Assembly (NCBI GenBank): GCA_011763485.2
Contig: JAANSK020045577.1
Span: 1 to 28,159 of the forward strand
Length of the DNA stretch: 28,159 nucleotides
Reading direction: 5' to 3'
Source of the DNA: Isoetes engelmannii
Lineage: Eukaryota > Streptophyta > Lycopodiopsida > Isoetales > Isoetaceae
The first letter of the stretch is position 1. Each line of letters starts with the position of its first letter. A model generated the notes under the pieces. That model was not told the DNA's origin, did not search any database, and saw only the letters and a program-made list of their open reading frames with translations. Both the position numbers and the translations under genes were made by a program. Of this stretch, positions 1-12,100 are shown piece by piece.

Positions 1-216
1 TCACTCTAGGAGCTAGTAGGTGCTTACGCTTCTGTCCTTGTCTTTCCGTCATCCTTCAGGATTTCCTCAAGCTATCAAGAAGTTCGAAGTATTTAGAGCC
101 ATCTTGAAGTCTACAGCTTGAAGAATATCTCCCTGCAGTAATTTTGTGAATATTCTTTTGACGTGTACTCATTACAAGGGGGAAATGAAAAGAATAACGA
201 ATAAACTAAGTAAACT

Positions 217-259
217 TAACACTTAACCTTTACACCTAATAACAAGGTGTTAAGTGTTA
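217..259. repeat. Imperfect inverted repeat (hairpin)
   Basis: Left arm TAACACTTAA at 217-226 plus CACCT at 233-237. Right arm AGGTGTTAAGTGTTA at 245-259. The right arm is the reverse complement of the joined left pieces, leaving a 6-nt bulge (227-232) and a 7-nt loop. Function unknown; it may be a remnant of a small inverted-repeat element. Confidence 0.6.
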
Positions 260-300
260 ACGTCTAGAGGTGATATTCGTCACAAGGACAAGTGGCACTA

Positions 301-324
301 GGATTAGGATTAGGATTAGGATTA
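301..324. repeat. (GGATTA)4 hexanucleotide microsatellite
   Basis: Four perfect copies of GGATTA followed by TGATG. It resembles telomere repeats but is neither TTTAGGG nor TTAGGG, so I call it a simple microsatellite. Confidence 0.85.
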
Positions 325-667
325 TGATGTTACCATATATAGGTAACCTTATCTAGTTTGTTAACATATTAAGATAACACTAATGTAGTATTTTGGGTTT
401 CCTCTCCTCTCCTTGCTTCTCCTTGACCATAGTAACGCTTTGCAAATTTACCTAACACTTCAGGGTGCTCCTAGATGATAAAAATTGATGTATCTATTTG
501 GTCTCATTGACCCTAAGAGTCTTCCACACACATTAATAATCTCTTTCTTTTTAATAAAAGATAGAAAAAAGGAAAGAGCTTGCAGACTAGGTCTATCTAT
601 TTAATTATTACCTATCTTGCTGATTAGGCAAATCTTGCACTTATAAACATGCTGTTGGGAACTGTAG

Positions 668-784
668 ATAGACCGGCTGGGTATCGAACCCAACATCTTG
701 CTCGCAAGCTAAGTTCTACTATATTTGCACCTTCAAAAGACCTACTTATAAGCGAATGGTCTATCACTAAGCTACTACCATTAC
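668..784 (-). repeat. tRNA-like (SINE-head-like) sequence
   Basis: On the minus strand there is an A-box-like TAGCTTAGTGATAGACC, then about 45 nt of unrelated sequence, then an anticodon-arm-like CTTGCGAGCAAG and a B-box/T-arm GGGTTCGATACCC. The anticodon-arm region matches the tRNA-like sequence at 13453-13523. The gap between the two boxes excludes a functional tRNA, so this is probably a degraded tRNA-derived repeat. Confidence 0.45.
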
Positions 785-1009
785 ATAAATGTTAACAAAT
801 GCCATTGTCATTGGACATTTTATATGTAGACAAGATCTTTACATCCTATAGACCAAGGTGGATATATCAGACATTTTATACAGACATTTTATACAGACAA
901 CTTCAAGGTTTTAACTGTGTAATCTAACACATGTACATAATGCTAACTTCAACAAACTCACGAGCCAATAGAAAACACATATTAGATTTGCTTAAAGATA
1001 AAAACAAAA

Positions 1010-3181
1010 TTACTTTAGAAGGGAGTCTGATTCATCTCCAACAGAAAGAGAGAACAGCGAACCCATGTTGCCACTACCACCATCAGTTCCTCCAACAACA
1101 TAAAACCTGTATAGTGTTACCAGTTGGCATTAGAGCTTTTGAGAGATCCCCACTTTTTCTAAAATGTAAAGCCAATCTTACAGAATTTTAAATGCTTTGA
1201 GGATGTATCCAGGACACAAATAAACATAATCAATATTTTACTAAAGAAATAATGGCTATTAATGTCCAAATGATTATTTGAAAGCTCTCCCTTACTTGCG
1301 TATTCACATGTTTTAAATGTGGACAACTTGTACAGGACATTTACAATTTCATATTACCATTTTACCTGCTTTGTTGCGTCGTTGCAATATGTCCATACCG
1401 TGGCAGAGGGGAGAGACCTCTGTGGGTGACCTGATGTGAATTGCAAAAAAATCATTTATGAAACTACTTGTATGGACTTCGTAATTTCTCTAAATCTAGA
1501 TTATATACGCACTCTACTCCAGACCAATCCTTCCACATCAAGGACGTGAAGATCCTCAAGAAGAACATTTCCTTTCCCTCCATGCACATACAGATTAGTC
1601 CCTGCAACCGCCACTGCAGCATATTCCCTAGGAGCTGGCACTGAGCCTTTTGTACGTTGAGGCATCCAAATCCATGTCTGAAAATGAAAAAAATGTGGCA
1701 ATAAGAAAACATTGGGATCGTGACTCTAAAGTGCATGCATATAATTCATGTTATAAATTACCAGGCAGGAAGAACGTTGAAATCCTTTAGTCATAAAAAT
1801 TGATTCGGTCGTGTGCTTATTTTACAAAACCTAGAAGTGCTTAAGACAATGTAGTATGAGCTCAAATGTTGGCAACCTCAGGAGAAAGAGTATAAAGATC
1901 ATTATGACGCTGGCGATTCCCACGGCCTCCAAATAAAACAACCTGATTTGCAATGAACGCCATAGATGCACCTTCTCGAGGTGACGGTATCATGCCATCA
2001 ACAGTTGGCTGAAATATTTCATAAAATGTTAGGTTGAATGATCTAGTTGGCAACACTGGTATTATAGCCCGTCTTTCTATCCGTTAAGAGTACAAGCCTA
2101 CAAATTAAGCTAAATACAAGAAAAAAGAGAACTTTAATGCAAGAAAGAAAGAAAAGAAATGACGGTTTATTCACATATTAGACTAAATCTATATACGGAA
2201 GGTTAAAAGGCCTTCTGAGTGATTTTAATGTAATCTGATGCAAAAAACCTTTTACTGCAAGAAATTTAACGAAATTTTGCTAGAAACATCCAACGTCATT
2301 CTGGATAAGAGAGATATCTGAAGCCTCTCTAACTCAGGCCAATCATCCACTTGCAAATCCATGCCCCAAATTTATGATCCTTATAGAGTTGTAGGTTTTA
2401 CCAACATGTCAAATATCCTTATAATATTCCTTAATCCCTGTCCCTCCATACATATAAATTGGTAGGAAAATAAACTGGCGCCGGTTTGCAATTATCACAA
2501 TTCTAAAACAAAATCCAGCAAAGCTCCCACCATAACTATCTACCATAGTCAAGGTGGTAATATACAAAGTTATAGAGAGACAGACTCCCTATAGATGGCG
2601 TATCTAATAGTACCAAGTTTAGAAGAAAACTATTTCTCCATCACCTTCACCCCTTTGAGCATAATCATAAAGCTGCTCCAAAATCATACAATTTAAGCTG
2701 ATTTTCTTTGATAAGTTAAGGTTAGGTACTCTGAATTATATTGACATAGTGGGAACAATCCACAGGCAAAGCCAGCAAAAAAAAATAAGAGGTCTTCAGA
2801 ACCACATCTTTCCCATCTCAACCAAAATTTCTCATAGGATCAATACCAATCAGTTCTATTTTTTAGCTTCTACATGTCAACTGATTTGCATTTCAAGTAA
2901 CTGTATGTGCAAATATAGAGGGTTTGCTCTTAACTAGGATATAAAGGTATTTGAAGCAAAGCAAGCGACAGAAGCACTCGTGACACAACACTAGATGGAA
3001 GTAAAAAAACATCTATGCTAGTTTACCAACATATGAGTCTTTTGTTTAAGTGACTTATAGTTTTTACATATTGAACCAAAGGTAGTATGATACCTGCGTC
3101 CAAACCATACTTTTCAAATCAAGAAAGTAAATGTCATTTAGAAGCTTGCTTTCCTCATTTCTGCCACCAAAAATGTATAGC
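1010..3181 (-). CDS. Kelch repeat exons 9-13 of the LRR-Kelch gene
   Basis: Exon 9 (3181-3094) supplies LYIFGGRNEE and FLDLKSMVW, completing Kelch 2. Exon 10 (2008-1877) carries PSPREGASM and VVLFGGRG. Exon 11 (1677-1513) carries PAPREYAAV, LYVHGGKG and LVWSR. Exon 12 (1430-1366) has PLPRYGHIA. Exon 13 (1106-1010) has FYVVGGTDGG and the C-terminus ending LLK. The diagnostic Gly pairs fall at residues 303, 355, 406, 456 and 505, a spacing of about 50 as expected for Kelch blades. Five blades are visible, and the last lacks the usual closing Tyr/Trp strand, so the propeller may be completed by linker sequence. All frames are open, with no sign of decay. Confidence 0.85.
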
Positions 3182-6100
3182 CTAAAAGTAGAAACACTCC
3201 AGGTTGTTTAATAAAGCAAAAATACAAAATACATACACAACTTTATAAGAGCAAAATAAATGAATGATACGTCATGTCCGATAAGGTGTTGAAATATGAT
3301 AATGACCGTATCGTCCAATCTTAGCGCTGACACAGTTAAAAAATCAAAATGTAGAATCTCCTGCTTGCAAGCTGGCCCCCTTGTCGGACATGTGATCACT
3401 GTTTCCATTCTATTTTTTAATAATGGGCACACTATTAACCTTGGCCGTGATGATGATGCCGCAAGATACATGCTCTACCATTGAGATAACAACCCCTTAC
3501 TGCGAGGTAGAATGTTGTGATTCCAAGGGATGACCTATCCGATCAAAAGAACGATCTGTCTACTAGAAAAGGACATACTACAAAGGAGGTTGATAGCTCA
3601 GGGGAGAGCATTTGGCTTGGAAGTAGGAGTTCCTGGGCTATGTCCTAAGTCAGCTCTCTTTAATTTCCAGCATAGGGAATGAAAGAAAGGAAGTATTTAA
3701 GAAATTATCCTTGTTGACTTATCTTTAAAAAAATAGCTCCTTCAAGAGGTCCATCTATGCCACCTACATGTGCGCTAAATCATGTGGATTAATCGTATCT
3801 ATCGCATACCATTTCAAGTGATTATTGGGAGCTAGAGGATTATATTAGAATGGTGCAAGATGATTTACTAAGAATCCCATTCCGTTAATCAACTTACTAG
3901 TCCGCAAAGCCATCTCTACCTAATTCAGTAGCCAATGCTCTGGTGTGAGGAAGCCTCTGCCTGCATCCTTGCACACCAACAAAAGATTCTAACCTATGGA
4001 ACGACTGAGAACAGACTTAAGTTTCAAAGGTTTGGCTGCAAACTCTGCCAATATTGTATCATGTGAGGGTCTCCCTGCAACTCCATCAATAGTATAAGGA
4101 TTTTATCAATAATAGTTCATTCGTATGCCATACGGTTTAACCAAAGTATTGAGCAAAAGGACCTTAGTATTCACATCAGAAAAGTGCCTCTAGAAGCATC
4201 CATCCATTAGTTCCCTCTAGTTTCCTTCAAGGATAATTCATTACGCCCAATGGCAGGGATGGATTCATGTGCTGAATCTCATCGCTTTGATGTTCTGCAA
4301 ATTTCAAATTTACCTGCAACTCTCTTTCTTTATCCAAATCCAACAATCCAACAAGTGTTTTTGCAATCCCTCTGGGGAAAGAGATACCAGGATTCATCAT
4401 CTTCATAAAGTAGGATGGGAATGCATTCAAGGATCTAAACCATACTTGGCTTTAGTTCTAAGAGTGTTTCCTTTGCGTACTAGAAATGGTACCCAGCGTT
4501 ATTGAGCATAAGCTAGGAACTATAAATGATACACTGAAGCAACTGTTAAGTTAATCACATTGAAGAACATTCAACCACCTTCCCTTTCCCCTTTTTTTTT
4601 TCCTCCCCCTTTTTTCCCCTTTTCCCTTTTCTATTATCCCATTTCTCTCATTTCGTTTTCCCTTTGTTTTCACCTTCCGTTCCCTGTTTTCCCTTTTCCG
4701 TTTTCCTTTTCCCTCCAATTTTTGTTTTCCATTTTTCCCTTTCCTTTTTGAGGTGCCCGAAGGGTAAAGCCCTAGCCTTTTCCGTTTTCCCCTTCCCTTT
4801 TCTCCCATTTTTGTTTTCCATTTTTCCCTTCGGCATCACTTCGTACTTGGGCCAGTGGCCAAGAAGACAAAAGTCTCATGATTTTATTGTTTTAGTTTTT
4901 CTTTTTTTATGGTTATGTAACATCTTTAGGAGGCAGCAAATGCGCCCCTAGCTGCACATGATTGCTGTATAAAATGGTCTCATAGACCCAAGTGGTCTCT
5001 CGTAGACGTTAATATAATCTTTCTTTCTTTCTTTCTTTCTTTCTTTTCCTTTTTGGGTTGCCCGAAGGGCAAACCCTAGGGCGGGGGGTGAGAAGCAAAT
5101 GCGGTAGGTATGTACCAAATAGAAGGTAGAGATTTCAGTAGGAAGATTAAAGGAGGGCTGAGAAAATGGGAGACTTCCCATGAGAAAAGCCTCACATACT
5201 GGGGAGTACAGCCAGTTCGATCGGATGCATGCAAAGACCAGACTCCCCGATTTGACATTTGTTGTGAGCTGAAACGGCACAGTCGTCTTGTTGCTCTGAA
5301 GAAGACGCGGCTCGAGATGGAAGAGGAAGGAATTCCTTCTACATCCCTGCGTGAAGTTTCTCTACTCCAAATGCTGTCGCAGAGCATTTATGTTGTCAAG
5401 TGTGTAAATTTCTTGATTAATTTTGCTTGTTTGTTCATAAGTTGATCAATCCCAAAACCTGTTGACATGAAATCAAAGATCGTGAGACAAAGTTTTTTTC
5501 GTAGCAACACATCTAGTACTTTCTGATGTGTATTTTCACCTACGCCATTTATTCAGGCTTCTAGGCGTAGACCACGTTGGATAAAAATGGAAAACCCCTT
5601 CTCTATTTTGTGTTTAACTACCTTGATACTGATCGCAAGAAATATATTGATATTCAATGCCGCGCCCGTTCTCAAGGAACTATAGCTTCCAGCAAAACTC
5701 AAGGCACTTTAGCTTCCAGCAAAACTGGCCGGCCTTCATATAACCGAGTAACTTGTTGTGAATCTTTGCAGCTCAAGTATGTGCAGACTGATCCTGCTCA
5801 ACTACCATGCATTAAATACAAATGCCAGAAAAGATTTCTTGGATTTTGTATTCTTTATGGGTGGAATCACAACTCCCTGTGTCCTGAGCCAATTTGATTT
5901 AAAGAATCCATATTCTCCACTTTATGGTCAGTTATCCAGTGTTGGGTTTCAACTCTATCACTGTAACTGAACCTTGTCGACAAAACAAGTACCTGACTGA
6001 CCAATTTTTGTAGATGTGTATGCCTCTTCTTAATGAGCTTCGTAAGCTGGAAGATTAAGTTTGATGAATAGTTATATAATTGTGTGGTCCATTCAGTTCA

Positions 6101-9100
6101 TCTTTTAGAAGGATTAAGTGTGTAAAACATCCTATAGGCTCATTTTTGTCCAAACCTGGTCACAACCATTTATATAAAATCGTCATAAACAAAGAAGTTG
6201 TCTGGACCTCATTTCAGTATAATTTGCAGATGAGATTGACATGGGTGAGTGGGGATAGTAAACTGCAATATGCATCATATGCTGGTTTTCAAAAGGTGGC
6301 ATCAGAGGTCACACAATCCGACGTGTGCAGTCAAGATCTTGTTTTACAATTGAACTGGTGATTTGCTTTTATCTATAAGTCCCCTGATTCATTATTCCTC
6401 GTATACAGATGGAAGTTTTAATCCCGCAATCGATTTTGGGTGGCATGATCCTGGATTCATACATTCTGCAGTCACGACCAATATTTTTCCATCAAATAGC
6501 TATTGATACCAATATGAAAGGTAATTAAACGTCTCACCTTAGGCATGCACAAACCCCATGCATTAATGACTCTATGGCTAGCAGTGACTCTATCAGCTGG
6601 AGTCCAAAAGCATACTTCTCTACACCAGCAGCAGCAGCAGGTTTCAACAAACTTTCATTTATTATTCATGGTGACATGGGCAAGACAGAGCATGACGGGA
6701 GTGGAGAGCACTATAGTGAAGTATGTAAGATTGTTTTGTTTTTGTATAATCAGCACAAACGATTTTAAGCATTGATTCCTTTCTCGTCAAACTTTAATTT
6801 AGCCAGGAGCATTGGGTGTTATTGATGCTGTTAGCAAAGAAGTCAGTGCAGGACAGGTAGGCTTGATCATGCACATTGGTGATATAAGCTATGCTACCGG
6901 CTTCCGGGATTTCTTTTTAGATATGATTGCACCAGTGGCATCACATATATCATATATGACAGCTATTGGCAACCATGAAAGGTTAGAATTGTTGGTTCTT
7001 TTTCCGTGCTCAGAAAAGCATAAGAAATGAGCATGGAAGCCAATTTATGAGAGAAATAGAGGACTTAATAGTGTCTATGGCAGGGATTTTCCATCTTCTG
7101 GATCATTGTATATTGGCCATTACTCTGGTGGTGAATGTGGCATCCCTTATGAGAAGTGTTTCGAGATGCCTAATCAAGATAAAGACATACTATATGCCGG
7201 AAACCCCTTAGGGCCCTTGGTGCCCAAGCTGCAACAATCTAAGGGATCGGACAACCAGCAGTTAGTTCCCAATCAGAGACCACACGTGGTGCTCCTAATC
7301 AGTCAGATAGGGTAAAACATAGTCCGTTCCCCAGCGCCGGGTAGCTAAGTTGGTGTGGAAGAACCGCTGAAAGCATCTAAGCGGGAAATCCTTCTCTATA
7401 TGAGTTCTCAGACGAGGTGGAACAACATCACTTCGATAGGCGAGAGGTGTAAGCACAGCGATGTGCTCAGCTTACTCGTAACTCTGGTGGTGAATGTGGC
7501 ATACCCTATGAGAAGTGTTTCGGGATGCCTAATCAAGGAAAAGACAAATCATGGTATTCGTTTGAGCAGGGATTTGTTCACTTTGTTGTCATGTCAACAG
7601 AGCAACCATGGCTTCCTGGAAGTGAGGCAATTGTTTAGAGCTATTGATTGTTACTGGCATTATCTCACTGTAAATACATGATTTTATATCTCAAGTTGGA
7701 GTCTCAAGTTCAAATTATCTCTTTTCTCATAAGAACACCATGGGTTGTATTTTCGGGGTCAGCCCTTTTTCTCTATTAAGTTTGTAAATATTTGCATTGT
7801 AATATGACATGGAATAACCATATTGAAGTTTGTGAATAGGCATGAGCAGGGGGTCTCATGTTTCTCACACCTTTTTAGGATTGTTATGGAATTGTAGAAC
7901 AGCCTCCGATCCAATTTGTTGGCTTACTTCTCTGGGCTGAACTTGCTCACAAATCCCTCTGCATAAAACAAATTGAGTTGTTGTTATTCATTTTACCCTT
8001 GTCCTTTCAATGCCACCTATATGGGGGCAACCCTCTGTGCAATAGCACCTTGTTTCTTTTTTCCCCTTTCCCCTCCTTTTTCCCTTTTCCTTTTTGCACA
8101 CGCAACCTATTGTCTACGCCGCATGCACCTAAAACTGCAGCGAACCTAACCTTAAGCCTAGCAACCATCGAATTGCGACATCAAATCTCGACCGTTGGAT
8201 TTTTTTTGGTTGAATTGCGGCATCAAATCCCGACCGTTGGATTTTTTTTGGTTGAAGACACGCACCCACGGCTGGGCCTCCCTTGCCCAATCACACTGCC
8301 CAATTGGATGGCCAATCTCATCTATCCAATCTAGGGTTTGATACATGTCATACATACTTACGGAATAACTTTGTAATATAAATAAGGTTCATTGACAATC
8401 AGTTCCATAGCAGTCGCACAGTCGCCTATAACTGCCATCACATTCCAGCCATGATTAGCCAATATTACCAGGATTCATGGGACCTGTTGTATTTAAGAAA
8501 ACCAACTTTTGGAAGACTAACACATAGGGGTCTCATTAAAGAGGTTGCTGATGATTGGTGCTTGGCGTGAGTATATGAATAAACTATTTGGCCTGTAGGT
8601 CTTCATTTCCTTCCCCTTATTCAGTTTCTCAATGCCCTCTTGATAAATGGTATAGAGAAGAAAGACAAGGAATTTGCCGCTCATCTAAACAGACTGTCCT
8701 CTACTACCATTTTAAATTCTAGATCCATTGTATAATGAGCATCTCCAAGAAAACATGACTAGGATTCAATCATTAAGTAAGGTGATCTCTGTTTGCAGAA
8801 TCTATTTGTTCGAGCCCAAAAGCCTCAAACAAATACAGGGAACATGCATCAGCCCAAACACGTTCAAATATGTGGCAAAGCTTATAAATAGTTGTGGCAA
8901 CCTATAAGAGAGCTTATAAATAGTTGATAATGAAGAAGCAGCAGGTATTTGAGAATAAAATTCGAGAAGACAATAGCAACTTGGAAGTTTTGGGAGTTGA
9001 TGTTATTGATACAACCAGCTTGCCTGCCTATGGATTTTGAAGTTTTACGCTACAGATCTTTTGGATGTCTCCAACGATAGAATGCTGGACAACTAGTTCG

Positions 9101-12100
9101 CCAAAGCTGCCAGATACACCTGAGGCTTTTAAAGACCTGTATGAAGAATTCTTCCATGTGGATGATAAGGCGACTCCATCAAATAGGCTATAGTTGGCCC
9201 CTTTATGAGGAGTACAGAAGACAATTGGACAAGCTCAATTCCAGCAGTAATGTCCATATGGTGATTGAGCCATCTTTATCAGTCGAGACTTTCTCCAGGG
9301 TGAAGACTTGGCACAATAATGGGGTCTGTGTTCCCATCAGTCAAATGCCAAATGGAACCTGTCATTCTGGCATTGTAATTTCCCATGAACATTACATGAC
9401 TGACATTGGTAACTCCACAAGATCCTCTTCCCATGAAATTCTTAAGAAATGTATTCTTTTGTATTGCCAGTTTTTTAATGCTTGATTTTAGAGGAGAACT
9501 CGTTTTCCACCATAGCACTGGACATTTGTAAACGGTAAAAGCTTAGATTTAACATTAATAGGGTACAGACATGTGAAGGTATAGGCAAATAGCAGATACC
9601 AAAATGAACCAGCTATAAAGGATGGTCTGCATGAAAATCAGCTTGAGAAGGACAAGGTAACTGTATTTGTTTTCACAATTAGCCTCATAAAATTGAAGAA
9701 TTGGCAAGTCCTTCACCATTTGAAGCTTAGAGGCAGCAGCCAAAACTCGTCTAGTAATGTGACCATACCTTGCATGCCATAATAATTCATAGATTTGTAC
9801 AACTGCTGCTGTTATGGTACTTGTTTGAGAGTGCTGAGAATTCAAATATTTCCTCCCTTTAATAACATATAAACCACCAGCATTTAAGCAACCCTTTGCT
9901 ATATACCATGTTGTTGCAAGTCAATGAACTTCAATGGGATTTTTCTGTAGAATGACATCTTTGAGCTTCAAACTTAGATAATGTGTAGCAGGGATACTGA
10001 CTTTGCCTTTTCCTTTACGTCTATCAATATTTCCATCTGCCATGTTTACCAAAGTTTTATCATAAGAGGTTTACGATCTTCAAAGAGTGTTTCCTTGCCT
10101 GCTAAATGTTTCTCGGCGCCAGCAAACTTGCCTCTGCGGGATTAATGTTTTCTGCTGCTAAATTAAAATATGATTTTCCAAATCTTCAATAGTGACATGT
10201 GCATTGAGTTTCGTAATTATAGAAGAAGACTCAGAGATCTCGTGATCCTTAGATGAAGGCTGATCTTCAACAAGTTGTGCAAATGCCTCTTTAAGCTTAT
10301 TGCGATATGTTTTCATATAACGTTTTTTTCCACAGTAGCAGCAAGTAAAAGGTTCTTTTGATTTTTAGCAACAGGAGTTGAAGCAATAGGATTGGAATTG
10401 AAAGGCTTTGCTGCAATAGAAAAAACACAAGATTTATTAACCTGAGAATAATTTTCTGATTCTTGTGGAAGTCTCCTTTTGAGCTCAGTTTCCCAATCAA
10501 ACAATTGTTGTTGAAGTTGGCTAAAAGAACCTTCCGCTTGTCTGGTCACCAGATCTAAAAAACTTCTTAAATTCTTTTAGTTGCTGCATGTAACCTCTCA
10601 TATTTGTGCATTCTTCTGGTCGATGACTTTGCATCTTGCCTTAAATGCCTAATTGCCAACCATCTCCTACTCTAACACAGTTAAAAACCAGAACTTTCAG
10701 AGCCTTTGTAGAAGATGTTAACTCTCTGATGTCTCTCAAAAACTCTGCACAAATGCAACTTCTTTAGTGTTGAAGAATAAAAAGGTCCTCCTTTTTCTCA
10801 GCAGTTAATGGATTCCAGGTGATTTGCTAGCCGTCCCCCAAATCCTTGAGGTTATGATTAGTCTGGAAAGCATCCCTCCATATCAAATTACTTTTTGCAT
10901 CAAGAAGTGGATACGGAAAATACTTCCAAGGATTTGTGCTAGCAGTCATATTATTTGATAAAGAAATGGATAATGCCAACTGTATAAGAAGTAAACAAAG
11001 AAGCAGGCCAAGATCTAGAAAATCCAAGAACTATTGGATGTATCAAAGAAGATATACGAAAGTTGGCCTGAAAAACTGATAGATCCAAAGATATTTAGAC
11101 AGTCTTGATCAAAAAACCATAAAGCTACAGAAGTATTACAAAACTCACAAGAATTATATTGAATTCTTGAAAACCCCGGAAAAAAGATTAAGATCTCGAG
11201 CAGCATTACAGCCACATAATTGCGTGATTAATTCAAATGCATCCAGAAGACGTGTTAAAGACTAGCACTCGATTCATGAAAAAAAACGTCTCGGAATAGA
11301 GAGTTTTCCACAGATTGACCATAAATCCAGCGAGAAAATCTCGTCCACGTGAATCCTGGATGATCTAGAAAGCAAAAGCCACTCTCCTTAAACAAACACT
11401 AAGGCTATACTGTCAATCTTGAACAAGATTTCACAAGATCAAGGAAAGCCCGCCTTATACTAATTGTTTCTCGTAAGATTGCAAAATCACAAGCAAGACT
11501 CCTCTGATCCTGATTATGATGGGTTTTTAAAAGAACACCTATATCAAGCCGACCCAGCTAATGCAGACTTCGCTTCCAAAACATCATAAAGCAGACACGA
11601 ATTGTACTTTCCAGGCTCTGATACCATGTTGGTAGAATAGAATTTTTATGAATAGAACTGAAAAAAAGGTAGAAAGCGTACTAACAAGCGTGCATAGAGC
11701 TAATATAGGAACTAGCTGACAAGATGTGATCACGGCATTTATATAGACATGCCATGTCACTGCAATAGATGACATGCCAACATGCTTAGTCATTGTATAC
11801 TTACTAACAACATTGGACTTCGAAGACAATTGGACTTGATTGTTTCCCGCTCTTGATTTAAAGTTTCCAAGTAGTAAGATTCCCCTCATTTGAAGATTTC
11901 AATGGTATCATCGGAAAGGACCATGCACAGTGAAGCTCCTTCTTGCACATTATGTCTGTATTGTCTAACTCTTTGGCTGAAAACTAGCAAAGCAAGAATA
12001 TGCATGCAGCGTTTGGCTGTTATACCAACTATTATCCAAATCAGTGGAGTCCATCAGTTTTAAGGTGTTAGGTTATACAGTAAGACCTGAACTCACTATA

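Larger units (their letters stand above)
1..1009. other. 3' flank of the LRR-Kelch gene, no further gene seen
   Basis: AT-rich sequence downstream of the LRR-Kelch stop codon. It holds an imperfect hairpin at 217-259, four GGATTA hexamers at 301-324, and a minus-strand tRNA-like sequence at about 668-784. I found no clear polyadenylation signal on the minus strand and no coding exon on either strand. Confidence 0.5.
5772..7638 (+). pseudogene. Purple acid phosphatase-like pseudogene with its introns retained
   Basis: Exon remnants match plant (inactive-type) purple acid phosphatases. They are 5772-5945 (LKYVQTDPAQLPC, then in a shifted frame FMGGITTPCVLSQ and SPLYGQLSSV), 6230-6329 (MRLTWVSGD), 6409-6520 (DFGWHDPGFIH), 6582-6720 (SFIIHGDMGKTEHDG), 6803-6981 (MHIGDISYATGF, SYMTAIGNHE) and 7084 onward (SGGECGIPYEKCF, then SWYSFEQGFVHF). 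Metallophosphatase motifs I-III (GDMG, GDISY, GNHE) survive; the later VxxH and GHxH motifs are absent because homology stops at about 7626. Breaks seen: a frameshift and loss of about 20 residues near 5830, an in-frame TGA at 6504-6506, loss of the LVEW segment near 6903, and an insertion after 7186. Retained GT-AG introns mean it arose by DNA-level duplication, not retroposition. It lies antisense inside intron 8. Confidence 0.85.

Noticed and set aside
301-324. Interstitial telomere repeat
   Set aside because: The unit GGATTA does not match the plant TTTAGGG or the TTAGGG type.
4100-4505. LINE reverse transcriptase C-terminal fragment on the minus strand
   Set aside because: The resemblance is limited to a few residues, and no catalytic motif is visible.
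4551-4951. Overlapping open frames on both strands giving Lys/Gly/Glu-rich or Phe/Pro/Ser-rich peptides
   Set aside because: They are read from pyrimidine-rich low-complexity DNA.
5076-5076. Helitron 3' terminus at the CCCTAG after the hairpin
   Set aside because: The CTAG directly touches the stem without the usual spacer, and no 5' terminus or Rep/helicase sequence was found.
4948-5445. Open frames of 103-111 codons on both strands
   Set aside because: No recognisable domain, no conserved motif, and they extend from a microsatellite into non-coding intron DNA.
7355-7681. 108-codon plus-strand frame
   Set aside because: It crosses the rRNA fragment and the duplicated exon in the wrong frame for the phosphatase.
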